A stretch of 64,000 bases of DNA. Source: CAWKKW01 sp963850345 (GTDB taxonomy: Bacteria > Acidobacteriota > Terriglobia > Terriglobales > Acidobacteriaceae). Position 1 is the first letter of the stretch; every line of letters starts with the position of its first letter. The position numbers were made by a program, and so were the translations under genes. Where the stretch lies: the NCBI GenBank assembly GCA_963850345.1, contig CAWKKW010000002.1:992001-1056000 (forward strand), read 5' to 3'. The notes below the pieces were generated by a model that made no database searches, was not told where the DNA came from, and worked only from the letters and a program-made list of their open reading frames with translations. Shown piece after piece: positions 49,901-57,552 of this stretch.

Positions 49901-51027
49901 GCCTGTCGATCTACTTCTTTCTCTTCAACCTCTTCCTGCTAGGCAGGCACTACTCGGAACCTCGCCTGGGTGTGCTCACGAGCGTAATGGCCGCCGGCAG
50001 TCTCACCGGCGCGATCCCTGCCGGTAGACTGGCGCATAGGTTTGGATTGCGCGCCGTCTTGCTCTCGTGTTTTCTGCTGGCTGTACTCATCTTTTCCGCG
50101 CGGGCTATGCTGCTCGCGTTTGCCTGGCAGGTCTGCCTGTCTTTTCTCGCCGGCATCACTCTCTCTGCATGGGCAGTATGTATTTCGCCGGCGGTCGCTC
50201 AATTCACAACGGAACAGCAGCGACCACGCGCCTTCAGTTTCGTCTTCTCTTTTGGAATCGGCATAGGCGCGCTCGGAGGCTTGCTAGGCAGCAGGTTGCC
50301 GGACTGGATCGCAAGCAAACACGTCCTGACTCATTCTCTCCAGCCGGATCAAGCCGTCTTACTGCTCTCCTGCTGCGTGGTCGGGCTGGGACTCTGGCCT
50401 GCGGCTCGGCTAGAATTTGCTCCGGCCGAGTTGCCATCGCGCGCCAAGCCCGAGTTCTCGCGGTTTCTACTGCGATATCTTCCCGCAGTTGCTGTCTGGA
50501 GCCTGGTCACGGGTTCATTCAGCCCGCTTGCCAACGTGTACTTCGTTCAACAATTGCATATGTCCATGCGTCAGATCGGAGACGCGTTTTCAATCTCGCA
50601 GACTGTGCAGGTAGCTGCGGTTCTCCTAGCTCCCACTGTCTTCAAGAGAATGGGCTTGATCGCGGGCATTGCCTACACGCAACTGGCAACATCTCTCATG
50701 CTGTTCGTACTAGCCGGAGCGGCTCACCCTTATACCGCCACTGCGGCATATGTTGGGTTCACCGCATTCCAGTGGATGAACGAACCGGGTCTGTATAGTC
50801 TGCTAATGAACATGGTGCCAGAGCACAAGAGGAGCGGGGCCTCCGCATCGAACAGCCTGGTCGTATCGGCCACGCAAAGCATAGCAGCTACCCTGGCCGG
50901 CGGTGCATTTGCTCGATTTGGTTATGGCGCCAGCCTGCGAGGCATAGGGCTGATTGCGTCGCTGGCTGCAGCCCTCTTCTGGAGCTTCCGAGCCTATTCG
51001 CAACCCAAGTCTGACCAGGCTGGATAG
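49828..51027 (+). CDS. MFS transporter (N-terminus unclear because of probable frameshift)
   Basis: A membrane transporter of the major facilitator type with about 11-12 helices. Clear parts: LGLSIYFFLFNLFLLGRHYSE (helix 1), GVLTSVMAAGSLTGAIPAGRLAHRFG (helix 2 and the GxxxDRxG-like loop), and GASASNSLVVSATQSIAATLAGGAF near the end. In the present frame the only late start is the GTG at 49828, whose first residues (TVLSFLYPAVLDISDCIF) do not look like the family. The overlapping frame of the upstream gene supplies a better first helix if one T is added at 49885-49893. Substrate unknown; genomic link is to a nucleotidyltransferase and an HPr-kinase-like protein. Confidence 0.75.
   Translation: MATVLSFLYPAVLDISDCIFFFDLGLSIYFFLFNLFLLGRHYSEPRLGVLTSVMAAGSLTGAIPAGRLAHRFGLRAVLLSCFLLAVLIFSARAMLLAFAWQVCLSFLAGITLSAWAVCISPAVAQFTTEQQRPRAFSFVFSFGIGIGALGGLLGSRLPDWIASKHVLTHSLQPDQAVLLLSCCVVGLGLWPAARLEFAPAELPSRAKPEFSRFLLRYLPAVAVWSLVTGSFSPLANVYFVQQLHMSMRQIGDAFSISQTVQVAAVLLAPTVFKRMGLIAGIAYTQLATSLMLFVLAGAAHPYTATAAYVGFTAFQWMNEPGLYSLLMNMVPEHKRSGASASNSLVVSATQSIAATLAGGAFARFGYGASLRGIGLIASLAAALFWSFRAYSQPKSDQAG
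49885..49893 (+). other. T9 homopolymer at the nucleotidyltransferase/MFS junction
   Basis: Nine T's following CATC. A tenth T would join the two reading frames. Homopolymers of this size are common sites of sequencing indels and of transcriptional slippage, so both explanations stay open. Confidence 0.6.
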
Positions 51028-51045
51028 AACGCGCTTCGTTGCGTG

Positions 51046-51765
51046 CTAGAGGTTCGAATTCTCTAGTTCTATGGCTCGGGGAAAGAGGATGTTGTTTTCG
51101 AGATGAATATGCTGGTGCAGATCCTGCTCGAACTCTCGCAACCCGTCGTAGAAGGCGTGAAACGTGGGGCAGGCATCCTCGGGCGTTGTAAAGGCCCCGG
51201 TCAGACGACGGATTTCAGCAATCAGAGCGCCCGCAGCATCGTGCTCCCGCGTCATCATCGCGATCGGATTCGCGACAGTGCCAAAGCAACTGTCAGGCTT
51301 GGTCGTTCCAAGATGTATGGACTGTTCTAACTTGGCGACATATGGAAACAGAACTGCCTCTTCCTTCGCCAGATGCTCAGTGAGTTCCTCGTCGAGATGC
51401 GCAAGCGTTGCGGCTATAACCGGCAACTCCGCCTTGGTCAAGCCGTGACGATTTACAACCTTTTGGGCGAGCTGGGCCAACCTCGGCAGTTCCCGCTTCA
51501 CATATGCGTGGTGTGTGGCGATGATGTGTGAGCTCAGGCTCTCCAACGACTTCCCTACCCAGTTCTCGACGTCTGGATTAGCCTTCGTTGCAGCCGCTTC
51601 TAGTGCAGCGATTACGGCGTTGATGTCCAAGTTAGCGGCGGCGCAGGCCTCGGTCAGAGGTTTGCGGCCTCCACAACAGTAGTCGATCCCAAATTGCTCA
51701 AATACCCGAATCGACGAGGATTGTTCCAGTGCTATTTCACGGACAGTTTGTTCGGTTGCAGTCAT
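51046..51765 (-). CDS. ric: iron-sulfur cluster repair di-iron protein RIC (YtfE/ScdA)
   Basis: A 239-residue RIC protein. An N-terminal ScdA/DUF542 domain (VREIALEQSSSIRVFEQFGIDYCCGGRKPL) carries the Cys pair; the hemerythrin-like domain (~80-235) has His/Glu ligands in IIATHHAYVKRELPRL, HLDEELTEHLAKEEAVLFPYV, MTREHDAAGALIAEI and LHQHIHLENNILFPRA. RIC rebuilds Fe-S clusters damaged by NO or peroxide. It diverges from hcp; a GTGAC-type dyad lies 48 nt upstream of its ATG (51813-51826), indicating control with the rest of the NO island. Confidence 0.96.
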   Translation of the reverse strand: MTATEQTVREIALEQSSSIRVFEQFGIDYCCGGRKPLTEACAAANLDINAVIAALEAAATKANPDVENWVGKSLESLSSHIIATHHAYVKRELPRLAQLAQKVVNRHGLTKAELPVIAATLAHLDEELTEHLAKEEAVLFPYVAKLEQSIHLGTTKPDSCFGTVANPIAMMTREHDAAGALIAEIRRLTGAFTTPEDACPTFHAFYDGLREFEQDLHQHIHLENNILFPRAIELENSNL

Positions 51766-51812
51766 TTCGATCTCCTTGAATTCAACTTACGCAGACCGCA
51801 GGGCCCGGCACA

Positions 51813-51826
51813 GCGACTTTGGTCAC
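51813..51826 (-). promoter_or_regulatory. GTGAC-N4-GTNNC operator upstream of ric
   Basis: Plus strand GCGAC-TTTG-GTCAC; minus strand GTGACCAAAGTCGC. It is 48 nt before the ric ATG. The 5-4-5 dyad is the layout bound by Crp/Fnr-family dimers. Confidence 0.65.
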
Positions 51827-51870
51827 TCGATGCAATACATACATCCCAAAAAAGGCCCTCGGACGGAGCT

Positions 51871-51884
51871 GTGACTTAGGTCGC
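51871..51884 (+). promoter_or_regulatory. GTGAC-N4-GTNNC operator upstream of hcp
   Basis: GTGAC-TTAG-GTCGC, 66 nt before the hcp ATG. It is the second copy in this divergent region, oriented toward hcp. Confidence 0.65.
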
Positions 51885-51950
51885 TGCGTCCTCTGGCAGG
51901 CCAGCCTAGTGTTGATCTGCAGAGCAATTCAGACAGGAAAGGTACATCCG

Positions 51951-53594
51951 ATGTTTTGTTATCAATGTGAGCAAACTTCAAAAGGGCAGGGCTGCCAGAC
52001 CCTCGGCGTCTGCGGTAAAGATGAAACCACTGCTACGCTTCAGGATCTCTTGATCCATGTAATCAAGGGCATTGCGATGTATGCGCATCGGGCAGGACAG
52101 CTAGGCGCATCCGACCCGGAGATTGACGCCTTCACCATCCAAGCCACTTTCGCAACCCTGACGAATGTGAACTTCGATCCGGACCGCCTGGTCCGATTAA
52201 TTTACGAAGCAGTTAGCACGCGCGATGCAGCTCGCAGCATGTACGAGCGCGCAAGCGTGATGGCAGGAATCTCTCCTGCTCACCTTGGTGGGCCCGCGGC
52301 GTGGATTCCTGCCTCGACGTTGGAGGGTCTACTCGCTCAGGGGCAACAGACCCTGCTGCCAACGCGATTTCTTACCGATGGGGAAGAGGTCTCCAACCTG
52401 CAGGAACTCGTTCTATACGGCCTCAAGGGTGTCGCTGCTTACGCTGCTCATGCGCTCGCCTTGGGCGCAGGAGATCCTGCCACCTTCGCGAAGATACACG
52501 AGCTTCTTGACTTTCTCACGATGCCAGCCCCGACCGCGGACGAGCTTCTCGCAAGCGCACTGGCGGTCGGCGAACTCAACTATCGCGTCATGGAGATCCT
52601 GGACAAGGCGCACACCGAGACCTTTGGCCACCCTGTACCTTCAAAGGTCAGGCTACATGCCAGAAGAGGGAAGGCGATCCTGGTATCTGGCCACGATCTG
52701 CACGATCTCTATGCGCTACTGGAACAGACAAAGGGACTTGGTATCCAGGTCTATACGCATGGAGAAATGCTGCCCGCTCATGGCTATCCAAAGTTGAAGG
52801 CCTACGAGCATCTCGCAGGAAACTATGGAGGCGCATGGACAGACCAGGCTGACGAATTCGCAGCATTCCCGGGCGCAATCCTGATGACATCAAATTGCAT
52901 TCAGGAGCCCGAGCTCACATACCGGAATCGGATCTTCACCTCTGGGGCGGTGGCCTGGCCAGAGATTCTGCATATTGCAGACCAGGATTTCAGCCCGGTG
53001 ATCGCTGCCGCGCTAGAAGCACCCGGCTACCTTGAAGACGGCCCAGGCGAAGAGATCACCGTGGGTTTCGGTCACAATGCAGTACTCAGTGTTGCTGGCA
53101 AAGTGATCGATGCAGTCAAAGAAGGAGCGATCCGTCACTTCTTTTTAATTGGCGGCTGCGATGGTGCGCGCTCAGGCCGCAGCTACTATACGGAACTGGC
53201 GGAATCTATTCCTGCTAACTGCCTGATCCTGACGCTCGCCTGCGGGAAGTTTCGCTTCAACAAGCTCGACTTCGGGGAAATCAGCGGCATTCCGCGTCTG
53301 CTGGACATTGGCCAGTGCAACGATACATATTCCGCCTTGCAAATCGCCCTTGCACTGGCCAAGGCCTTCGAGTGCGGCGTAAATGATCTACCGCTCTCCT
53401 TGGTGCTTTCCTGGTACGAACAGAAGGCTGTAGCCGTGCTGCTTACACTGCTGCATCTGGGTGTGCGCAACATCCGGATCGGACCGACGCTTCCAGCCTT
53501 TCTCTCCCCTGGAGTGCTCAACCTTCTCCACGACAAATTTAACCTTATGGCCATCGGAACTGCAGAAGAAGATCTCGCAGCCATGCTGGTCTGA
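51951..53594 (+). CDS. hcp: hybrid cluster protein / hydroxylamine reductase, class I type
   Basis: A 547-residue Hcp. AGGAAAGG upstream fixes the ATG at 51951. N-terminal Cys spacing is MFCYQCEQTSKGQGCQTLGVCG (C3, C6, C15, C21; CX2CX8CX5C), closer to class I proteins of anaerobes than to E. coli-type class II. Other hallmarks: MTSNCIQEPELTYRNRIFTSG, GGCDGARSGRSYYTELAE, LACGKFRFNKLDFG, and GVRNIRIGPTLPAF, which supply hybrid-cluster ligands. The family reduces hydroxylamine to ammonia in vitro and NO to N2O in vivo. No hcr reductase gene is adjacent; a NapH-like protein follows 92 nt after the stop and is a candidate electron donor. Confidence 0.97.
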   Translation: MFCYQCEQTSKGQGCQTLGVCGKDETTATLQDLLIHVIKGIAMYAHRAGQLGASDPEIDAFTIQATFATLTNVNFDPDRLVRLIYEAVSTRDAARSMYERASVMAGISPAHLGGPAAWIPASTLEGLLAQGQQTLLPTRFLTDGEEVSNLQELVLYGLKGVAAYAAHALALGAGDPATFAKIHELLDFLTMPAPTADELLASALAVGELNYRVMEILDKAHTETFGHPVPSKVRLHARRGKAILVSGHDLHDLYALLEQTKGLGIQVYTHGEMLPAHGYPKLKAYEHLAGNYGGAWTDQADEFAAFPGAILMTSNCIQEPELTYRNRIFTSGAVAWPEILHIADQDFSPVIAAALEAPGYLEDGPGEEITVGFGHNAVLSVAGKVIDAVKEGAIRHFFLIGGCDGARSGRSYYTELAESIPANCLILTLACGKFRFNKLDFGEISGIPRLLDIGQCNDTYSALQIALALAKAFECGVNDLPLSLVLSWYEQKAVAVLLTLLHLGVRNIRIGPTLPAFLSPGVLNLLHDKFNLMAIGTAEEDLAAMLV

Positions 53595-53602
53595 TTTCTC
53601 TC

Positions 53603-53635
53603 GTGTCCGGGCGAGGTGCGCTTTCGCCCGGGCAC
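53603..53635 (+). terminator. strong hairpin after hcp, no T-run
   Basis: GTGTCCGGGCGA pairs with TCGCCCGGGCAC (one mismatch) around a 9-nt loop, 8 nt after the hcp stop. No T-tract follows, so it may be an attenuator or mRNA-stabilising structure rather than a full terminator. Confidence 0.5.
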
Positions 53636-53686
53636 TCTAACTTCGCCGTCGTGGACGTCTGCTCCGTTCCGAAGGGCAAATTCGAG

Positions 53687-54781
53687 ATGCTCATGGAAAC
53701 TACACCGCCAATTCGCAACCGTGGTGAGAAAAAGAAATTGGTCCGCCGTTCTGCTCTCAACCACTCACAGACGATCAGGCGAAGCGTTCAATGGCTGTTC
53801 GCGGCACTGAATGTCTGGCTTGGAGTTCAGTTCATTCTTTGGCTTCGTTTTTGCGAGCGCGGCGGCACTGGCCTAAGCGTGTCTCGGCCGGCAGGAGCGG
53901 AAGGCTGGCTCCCTATCGCGGGCCTGATGAATACGAAATACTTTTTTCTCACGGGGCGCGTGCCCGCAATCCATCCCGCGGCCATGGTCCTGTTCATCGC
54001 CTTCATGCTGATGAGCCTGCTGCTCAAGAAGGCTTTCTGTTCCTGGCTTTGCCCGATCGGAACGCTGTCAGAGCATCTCTGGCGGTTCGGAGCCCGAGTC
54101 TTAGGTCGCAATCTGTATCCGTGGAAGTGGCTGGATTTCCCGCTTCGAGGGCTGAAGTACCTGCTGCTGGGCTTCTTTGTATGGGTGATCGGTGCCATGT
54201 CCGCTGAGACGATCCACGACTTCATGTCGACGCCCTACGGTCTGATCGCAGATGTCAAGATGCTCAACTTCTTTCGCGACATCGGGGAAACAGGCGCAAT
54301 CGTCATCGGGCTGCTGGTTTTGCTGTCGATGGTCATTCGGAATTTCTGGTGCCGATATCTCTGTCCATATGGGGCGCTGCTGGGTATCACCTCACTGTTG
54401 AGCCCGCTCAAGATCCGCCGCGATGTTGAGGCTTGTATTGATTGCGGAAAATGCGCGGGAGCCTGTCCTTCTCGTCTGGCCGTGGATCAGCTGGTGCAAA
54501 TACGATCGGTTGAATGCACGGCGTGCATGGCATGTATCGCCGCCTGCCCCGCCGAGAACGCTCTAAAATTCTCCCTACCACCGAAAAAGAGGGTGACACC
54601 GGCCGAGAGATGGCGCGGTCGAGTTCTCTCACCGCTTGGCCTGGCGGCAGTTCTCGCCTGCATCTTTTTCGGGCTTGTGATGGTGGCGAAGGCTACTGGG
54701 CATTGGCAAACGCGTCTGCCGCGCGATGTGTACATCCATCTGGTGACCCATGCAGGAGAAGCCAGTCACCCCGGCATGTAA
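53687..54781 (+). CDS. NapH/NosR-type membrane Fe-S protein
   Basis: A 364-residue membrane protein. The longer frame begins inside the hcp hairpin, so I start at ATG 53687 (GAAGGG upstream; 53693 also possible). It has about five helices, the two membrane-edge CxxxCP motifs (FCSWLCPIGT, WCRYLCPYGA), and two [4Fe-4S] motifs in the soluble part (ACIDCGKCAGACPSRL, CTACMACIAACPAENAL). NapH, NosR and CcoG share this plan and pass quinol electrons to redox partners. Placement behind hcp with no hcr suggests that it supplies electrons for Hcp; this is inference. Confidence 0.85.
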   Translation: MLMETTPPIRNRGEKKKLVRRSALNHSQTIRRSVQWLFAALNVWLGVQFILWLRFCERGGTGLSVSRPAGAEGWLPIAGLMNTKYFFLTGRVPAIHPAAMVLFIAFMLMSLLLKKAFCSWLCPIGTLSEHLWRFGARVLGRNLYPWKWLDFPLRGLKYLLLGFFVWVIGAMSAETIHDFMSTPYGLIADVKMLNFFRDIGETGAIVIGLLVLLSMVIRNFWCRYLCPYGALLGITSLLSPLKIRRDVEACIDCGKCAGACPSRLAVDQLVQIRSVECTACMACIAACPAENALKFSLPPKKRVTPAERWRGRVLSPLGLAAVLACIFFGLVMVAKATGHWQTRLPRDVYIHLVTHAGEASHPGM

Positions 54782-54854
54782 AAGGCTCGTTACCTGAGGT
54801 CGGGGCTGGCGAGGAGCACTCGCGGAAGCGCCACGCAATGTAGGCCATACAGAT

Positions 54855-55385
54855 CTACTTCCGTCGCGTACGAAACTCTGTTCCGATGGCTGCAATGGCT
54901 TGGCTGTCTAACACCTGGCTCGCGCGAGCGAAGACAATTGTCTCCTCAACTTGAATGTGGTCGGCATAGAGTTGCTTGAGACAGGCAGTTTGCGCGAGCA
55001 GCTGCTGCGTCTGGTCCAATTTTAAGTTGCCGCTCTCAATCCACGCTGAATACAGTCCTTCAACCGATCGATGCAAATCGCCTGCCTGGTGATGATCGTT
55101 TTCAAGCCGATCCATTTCTTCGAAACACTTAGCGTCTGTCCCCCGCAAACGTGGAAAGAGAGACTCCTCTTCATCCGCTGTGTGGCGTTCGCCACCGGTT
55201 CTGAAGTACTGAAGCGCAGCCTTGACCGCATCTCGCTCCTCATCGGTCAGACGTCTGCCCTGCGCCCGATCCGCTACGACGCAAAGAATGCCGAGAAAGC
55301 TTTCGATCCTTCTGTGGCAGTCTTTGAGCATACCGATCGGATCGTCGAAGCCGCTATCTGGTTTTGCGCCAATCTGGATCGCCAT
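54855..55385 (-). CDS. hemerythrin-domain protein
   Basis: A 176-residue single-domain hemerythrin-like protein. The start at 55385 (GGAAG upstream) gives MAIQIGAKPDSGFDDPIGMLKDCHRRIESFL. Di-iron ligands are likely in DCHRRIE, RHTADEEESLFPRL, ENDHHQAGDLH and DHIQVEETIVFAR. Hemerythrins bind O2 or NO. It is 62 nt downstream of the radical SAM gene on the same strand and probably shares its transcript and dyad site. A GTCGC-N4-GCGAC palindrome at 55420-55433 is everted and not counted as an operator. Confidence 0.88.
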   Translation of the reverse strand: MAIQIGAKPDSGFDDPIGMLKDCHRRIESFLGILCVVADRAQGRRLTDEERDAVKAALQYFRTGGERHTADEEESLFPRLRGTDAKCFEEMDRLENDHHQAGDLHRSVEGLYSAWIESGNLKLDQTQQLLAQTACLKQLYADHIQVEETIVFARASQVLDSQAIAAIGTEFRTRRK

Positions 55386-55447
55386 CTCGCTTCCGTTCCT
55401 TTCTTGCGTTCTAATGATTGTCGCCGATGCGACGGCGGTCGCGCCTG

Positions 55448-56596
55448 TCAGGCACCCTGAAGGACATGAAGTGTCGTTGCTGTTTTCGGCCCGGGTGTTG
55501 GGAGCACGTAGCCCTTTGGAACATACGAGCAGCAAGGTTCTTCGGCGTGCGGGTTTCCAGTTAGAGCATATGCGCGCGATCGCGACCCACCACAGATCTC
55601 CTTAAATTCGCAGAAGCCGCACTTTCCCTCGAGCTTGGATGTATCGCGCAGTTCCCGCAACAGAGGCGAGTCGCGATAGATTACCGCGAGTTCCTGTTCG
55701 CGAATACTGCCGGCGGAGAGAGGGAGAAAACCGCTGGGAAACACTTCGCCTTTGTGTGAAATAAAGACAAATCCTTTGCCGTCATTGAGACCTCGAGGTG
55801 CGCGTCCAATTGCGTCCACTGCCCTCTCGTTTTGCGAGGTGACATCCGAGCCCGCCTTACGATCAGCGACACGCTGCTGCAGTAGGTAGCGCCTGTAATG
55901 CTGCGCCTCGGTGGTTTTGATGTCAAAGCTCGCGGTCTTGGAAAGACTGTAAACTTTCGCGAAGACTGACTCAAATTCTTCCGCGCTCAGTAAATCGTTC
56001 AGCTTTCCACGTCCAGTGGGAACGAGAAAGAAGACGCTCCAGAGCGTGATCTTAAGCGTCTCCATTAACGCCACAATGACGTCCATCTCATCGATATTCC
56101 TGCGACTAAAGGTGGTGTTGATCTGCACCGGCAGCCCGATCTCATTCGCCCAGCGCACTGCATCAAGCGTTCGCGCGAATGAGCCGCTCATCCCGCGAAA
56201 GGAGTCATGGGTCTGGGCACTTGCTCCATCCATGCTCACCGCTAACCTGGCCAGACCGGCCTCTTTTAGCCTGACGACGATGTCCTTACTCAACAGAGGG
56301 GTGGCGCTCGGCGTCAGCGAAACTCTCACTCCCACCGAGCGGGCATGCGCGATCAGTTCGAAGAGATCGGGCCGCTTGATCGGATCGCCTCCCGTCAACA
56401 CGAAGACCGGAACCTTAAGCGCGGCGATCTGGTCAATCAGATGTTTGCCCTCCTCGGTGCTCAGTTCCATGGGACTGCGGTCCGGCTGGGCGGAGGCTCG
56501 GCAATGCGCACAGGCGAGGTCGCAGGCCTGGGTCACCTCCCAGATGGCAATGAACGGCCGTTCGTTGAAGTCAGTCGTGTTGATTTGCGGGTTCAT
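55448..56596 (-). CDS. radical SAM/SPASM protein, TIGR04053-like
   Basis: A 382-residue radical SAM protein. The Cys triad is TQACDLACAHCRAS (CxxxCxxC, ~20-30), followed by VFVLTGGDPIKRPDLFELI; the C-terminal SPASM-type Cys set is GKCGFCEFKEICGGSRSRAYALTG and PCCSYVPKG. The body (LARLAVSMDGASAQTHDSFRGMSGSFARTL, VPTGRGKLNDLLS, DIKTTEAQHYRRYLLQ) looks like TIGR04053, whose substrate is unknown; heme-modifying NirJ/Ahb proteins are relatives. The start at 56596 excludes a poorly supported 78-codon extension. A GTGAC dyad lies 36 nt upstream, and a hemerythrin gene follows, so a role in NO stress or heme maturation is plausible. Confidence 0.85.
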   Translation of the reverse strand: MNPQINTTDFNERPFIAIWEVTQACDLACAHCRASAQPDRSPMELSTEEGKHLIDQIAALKVPVFVLTGGDPIKRPDLFELIAHARSVGVRVSLTPSATPLLSKDIVVRLKEAGLARLAVSMDGASAQTHDSFRGMSGSFARTLDAVRWANEIGLPVQINTTFSRRNIDEMDVIVALMETLKITLWSVFFLVPTGRGKLNDLLSAEEFESVFAKVYSLSKTASFDIKTTEAQHYRRYLLQQRVADRKAGSDVTSQNERAVDAIGRAPRGLNDGKGFVFISHKGEVFPSGFLPLSAGSIREQELAVIYRDSPLLRELRDTSKLEGKCGFCEFKEICGGSRSRAYALTGNPHAEEPCCSYVPKGYVLPTPGPKTATTLHVLQGA

Positions 56597-56631
56597 GTAA
56601 CTATAAGGCGGCCGAGGGGGAATCGAACGCA

Positions 56632-56645
56632 GTGACCAAAGTCCC
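56632..56645 (-). promoter_or_regulatory. GTGAC-N4-GTNNC operator upstream of the radical SAM gene
   Basis: GTGAC-CAAA-GTCCC on the plus strand, 36 nt upstream of the radical SAM ATG. The gene is on the minus strand, so the more conserved half faces it. The same site lies 128 nt upstream of the Crp/Fnr gene. Confidence 0.62.
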
Positions 56646-56772
56646 AGGGTGCGTGGATTCTTTGGAAGTGGTGAACCGCGAAATTCCAGACTCGTGTCGG
56701 CGCGACCACCAGACGACTCCGTCCAACGGCCGGAAAGACGCAGGTCTGGCGAGAATGCCGTAGAATTCCCGA

Positions 56773-57477
56773 GTGACCGCCGAACGAACTGATTTAGCAA
56801 CCGCCTTGGGTAAGACTGCGCTCCTCTCAAGCCTCACCCCGACCGAATTGAAGAACCTCTCTGCGCGAACGGTACGCAAGTTATTCAGTGCCGGAGAATT
56901 GCTCTTTTCAGAAGGCGAGCCTTGTAACGGCTTGCACATCATTGCTCGAGGGAAAGTTCGCATCTTCAAAACATCTGTGAACGGACGTGAGCAGGTGCTG
57001 GCGGTGAATGTTCCGGGCGAGTCTGTCGCGGAACTGCCTGTATTTGACGGCGGTCCCTTTCCGGCATCCGCTGTGGCGATTGACGACGCGGAGATTGCCT
57101 TCATCTCGCGACGCGATTTTCAGGCGTACTGTATGGAGCATCCGGAGGTTTCCCTTAAGGTGCTGCAAGTGGTGGGCGCTCGCTTACGAAGGCTCGTAGC
57201 AATCATTGAAGAGCTTTCCTTTACGACCATCCGCCAACGCCTCATAGCAGCATTGCTAAAGCTCTCAGAGAGCGAAGGAAAAAAGACCGCGCGCGGAATC
57301 GAATTCCAACTCCCCTCAAGCCACCAGGAACTAGCCAACCAACTTGGCACAGTGCGCGAATTGGTCTCTCGCAACCTCATGCGGTTGCAAGCTGAAGGGC
57401 TTCTAGACGTAGACGCGCGACAGATCGTAGTGAAGGATCTTGGCGGCCTCAAGGCTTTGCTTGAGACGGGCTCTTGA
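56773..57477 (+). CDS. Crp/Fnr family transcriptional regulator (NO/redox sensing type)
   Basis: A 234-residue regulator starting at GTG. An N-terminal cyclic-nucleotide-like sensory domain (ELLFSEGEPCNGLHIIARGKVRIF) joins via a dimerisation helix to a winged helix (SSHQELANQLGTVRELVSRNLMRLQ). The recognition helix has R-E-x-x-S-R, in which the Glu/Ser/Arg positions read TTGA/GTGA-type half-sites in this family. The Cys residues of an Fnr Fe-S cluster are absent (only isolated Cys), so heme-based NO sensing like DNR/HcpR is more likely than O2 sensing. It lies in the middle of the island and is the best candidate to bind the GTGAC dyads. Confidence 0.9.
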   Translation: MTAERTDLATALGKTALLSSLTPTELKNLSARTVRKLFSAGELLFSEGEPCNGLHIIARGKVRIFKTSVNGREQVLAVNVPGESVAELPVFDGGPFPASAVAIDDAEIAFISRRDFQAYCMEHPEVSLKVLQVVGARLRRLVAIIEELSFTTIRQRLIAALLKLSESEGKKTARGIEFQLPSSHQELANQLGTVRELVSRNLMRLQAEGLLDVDARQIVVKDLGGLKALLETGS

Positions 57478-57492
57478 ATGTTCGAACTCCGA

Positions 57493-57506
57493 GTGACATA
57501 AGTTAC
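57493..57506 (+). promoter_or_regulatory. GTGAC-N4-GTNNC operator upstream of the RIC-like gene
   Basis: GTGAC-ATAA-GTTAC, the most symmetric of the five copies, 46 nt before the ATG at 57553 and 15 nt after the Crp/Fnr stop codon. It gives the RIC-like/NnrS operon its own control. Confidence 0.66.
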
Positions 57507-57552
57507 TGCTGACGTGTTCAAGGATCGTTACGGTTGCAGGTGGAGAGTGCTT

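Noticed and set aside
55420..55433. GTCGC-CGAT-GCGAC palindrome upstream of the hemerythrin gene
   Set aside because: The half-sites are everted relative to GTGAC-N4-GTCAC, so it should not present the same surface to a Crp/Fnr dimer.
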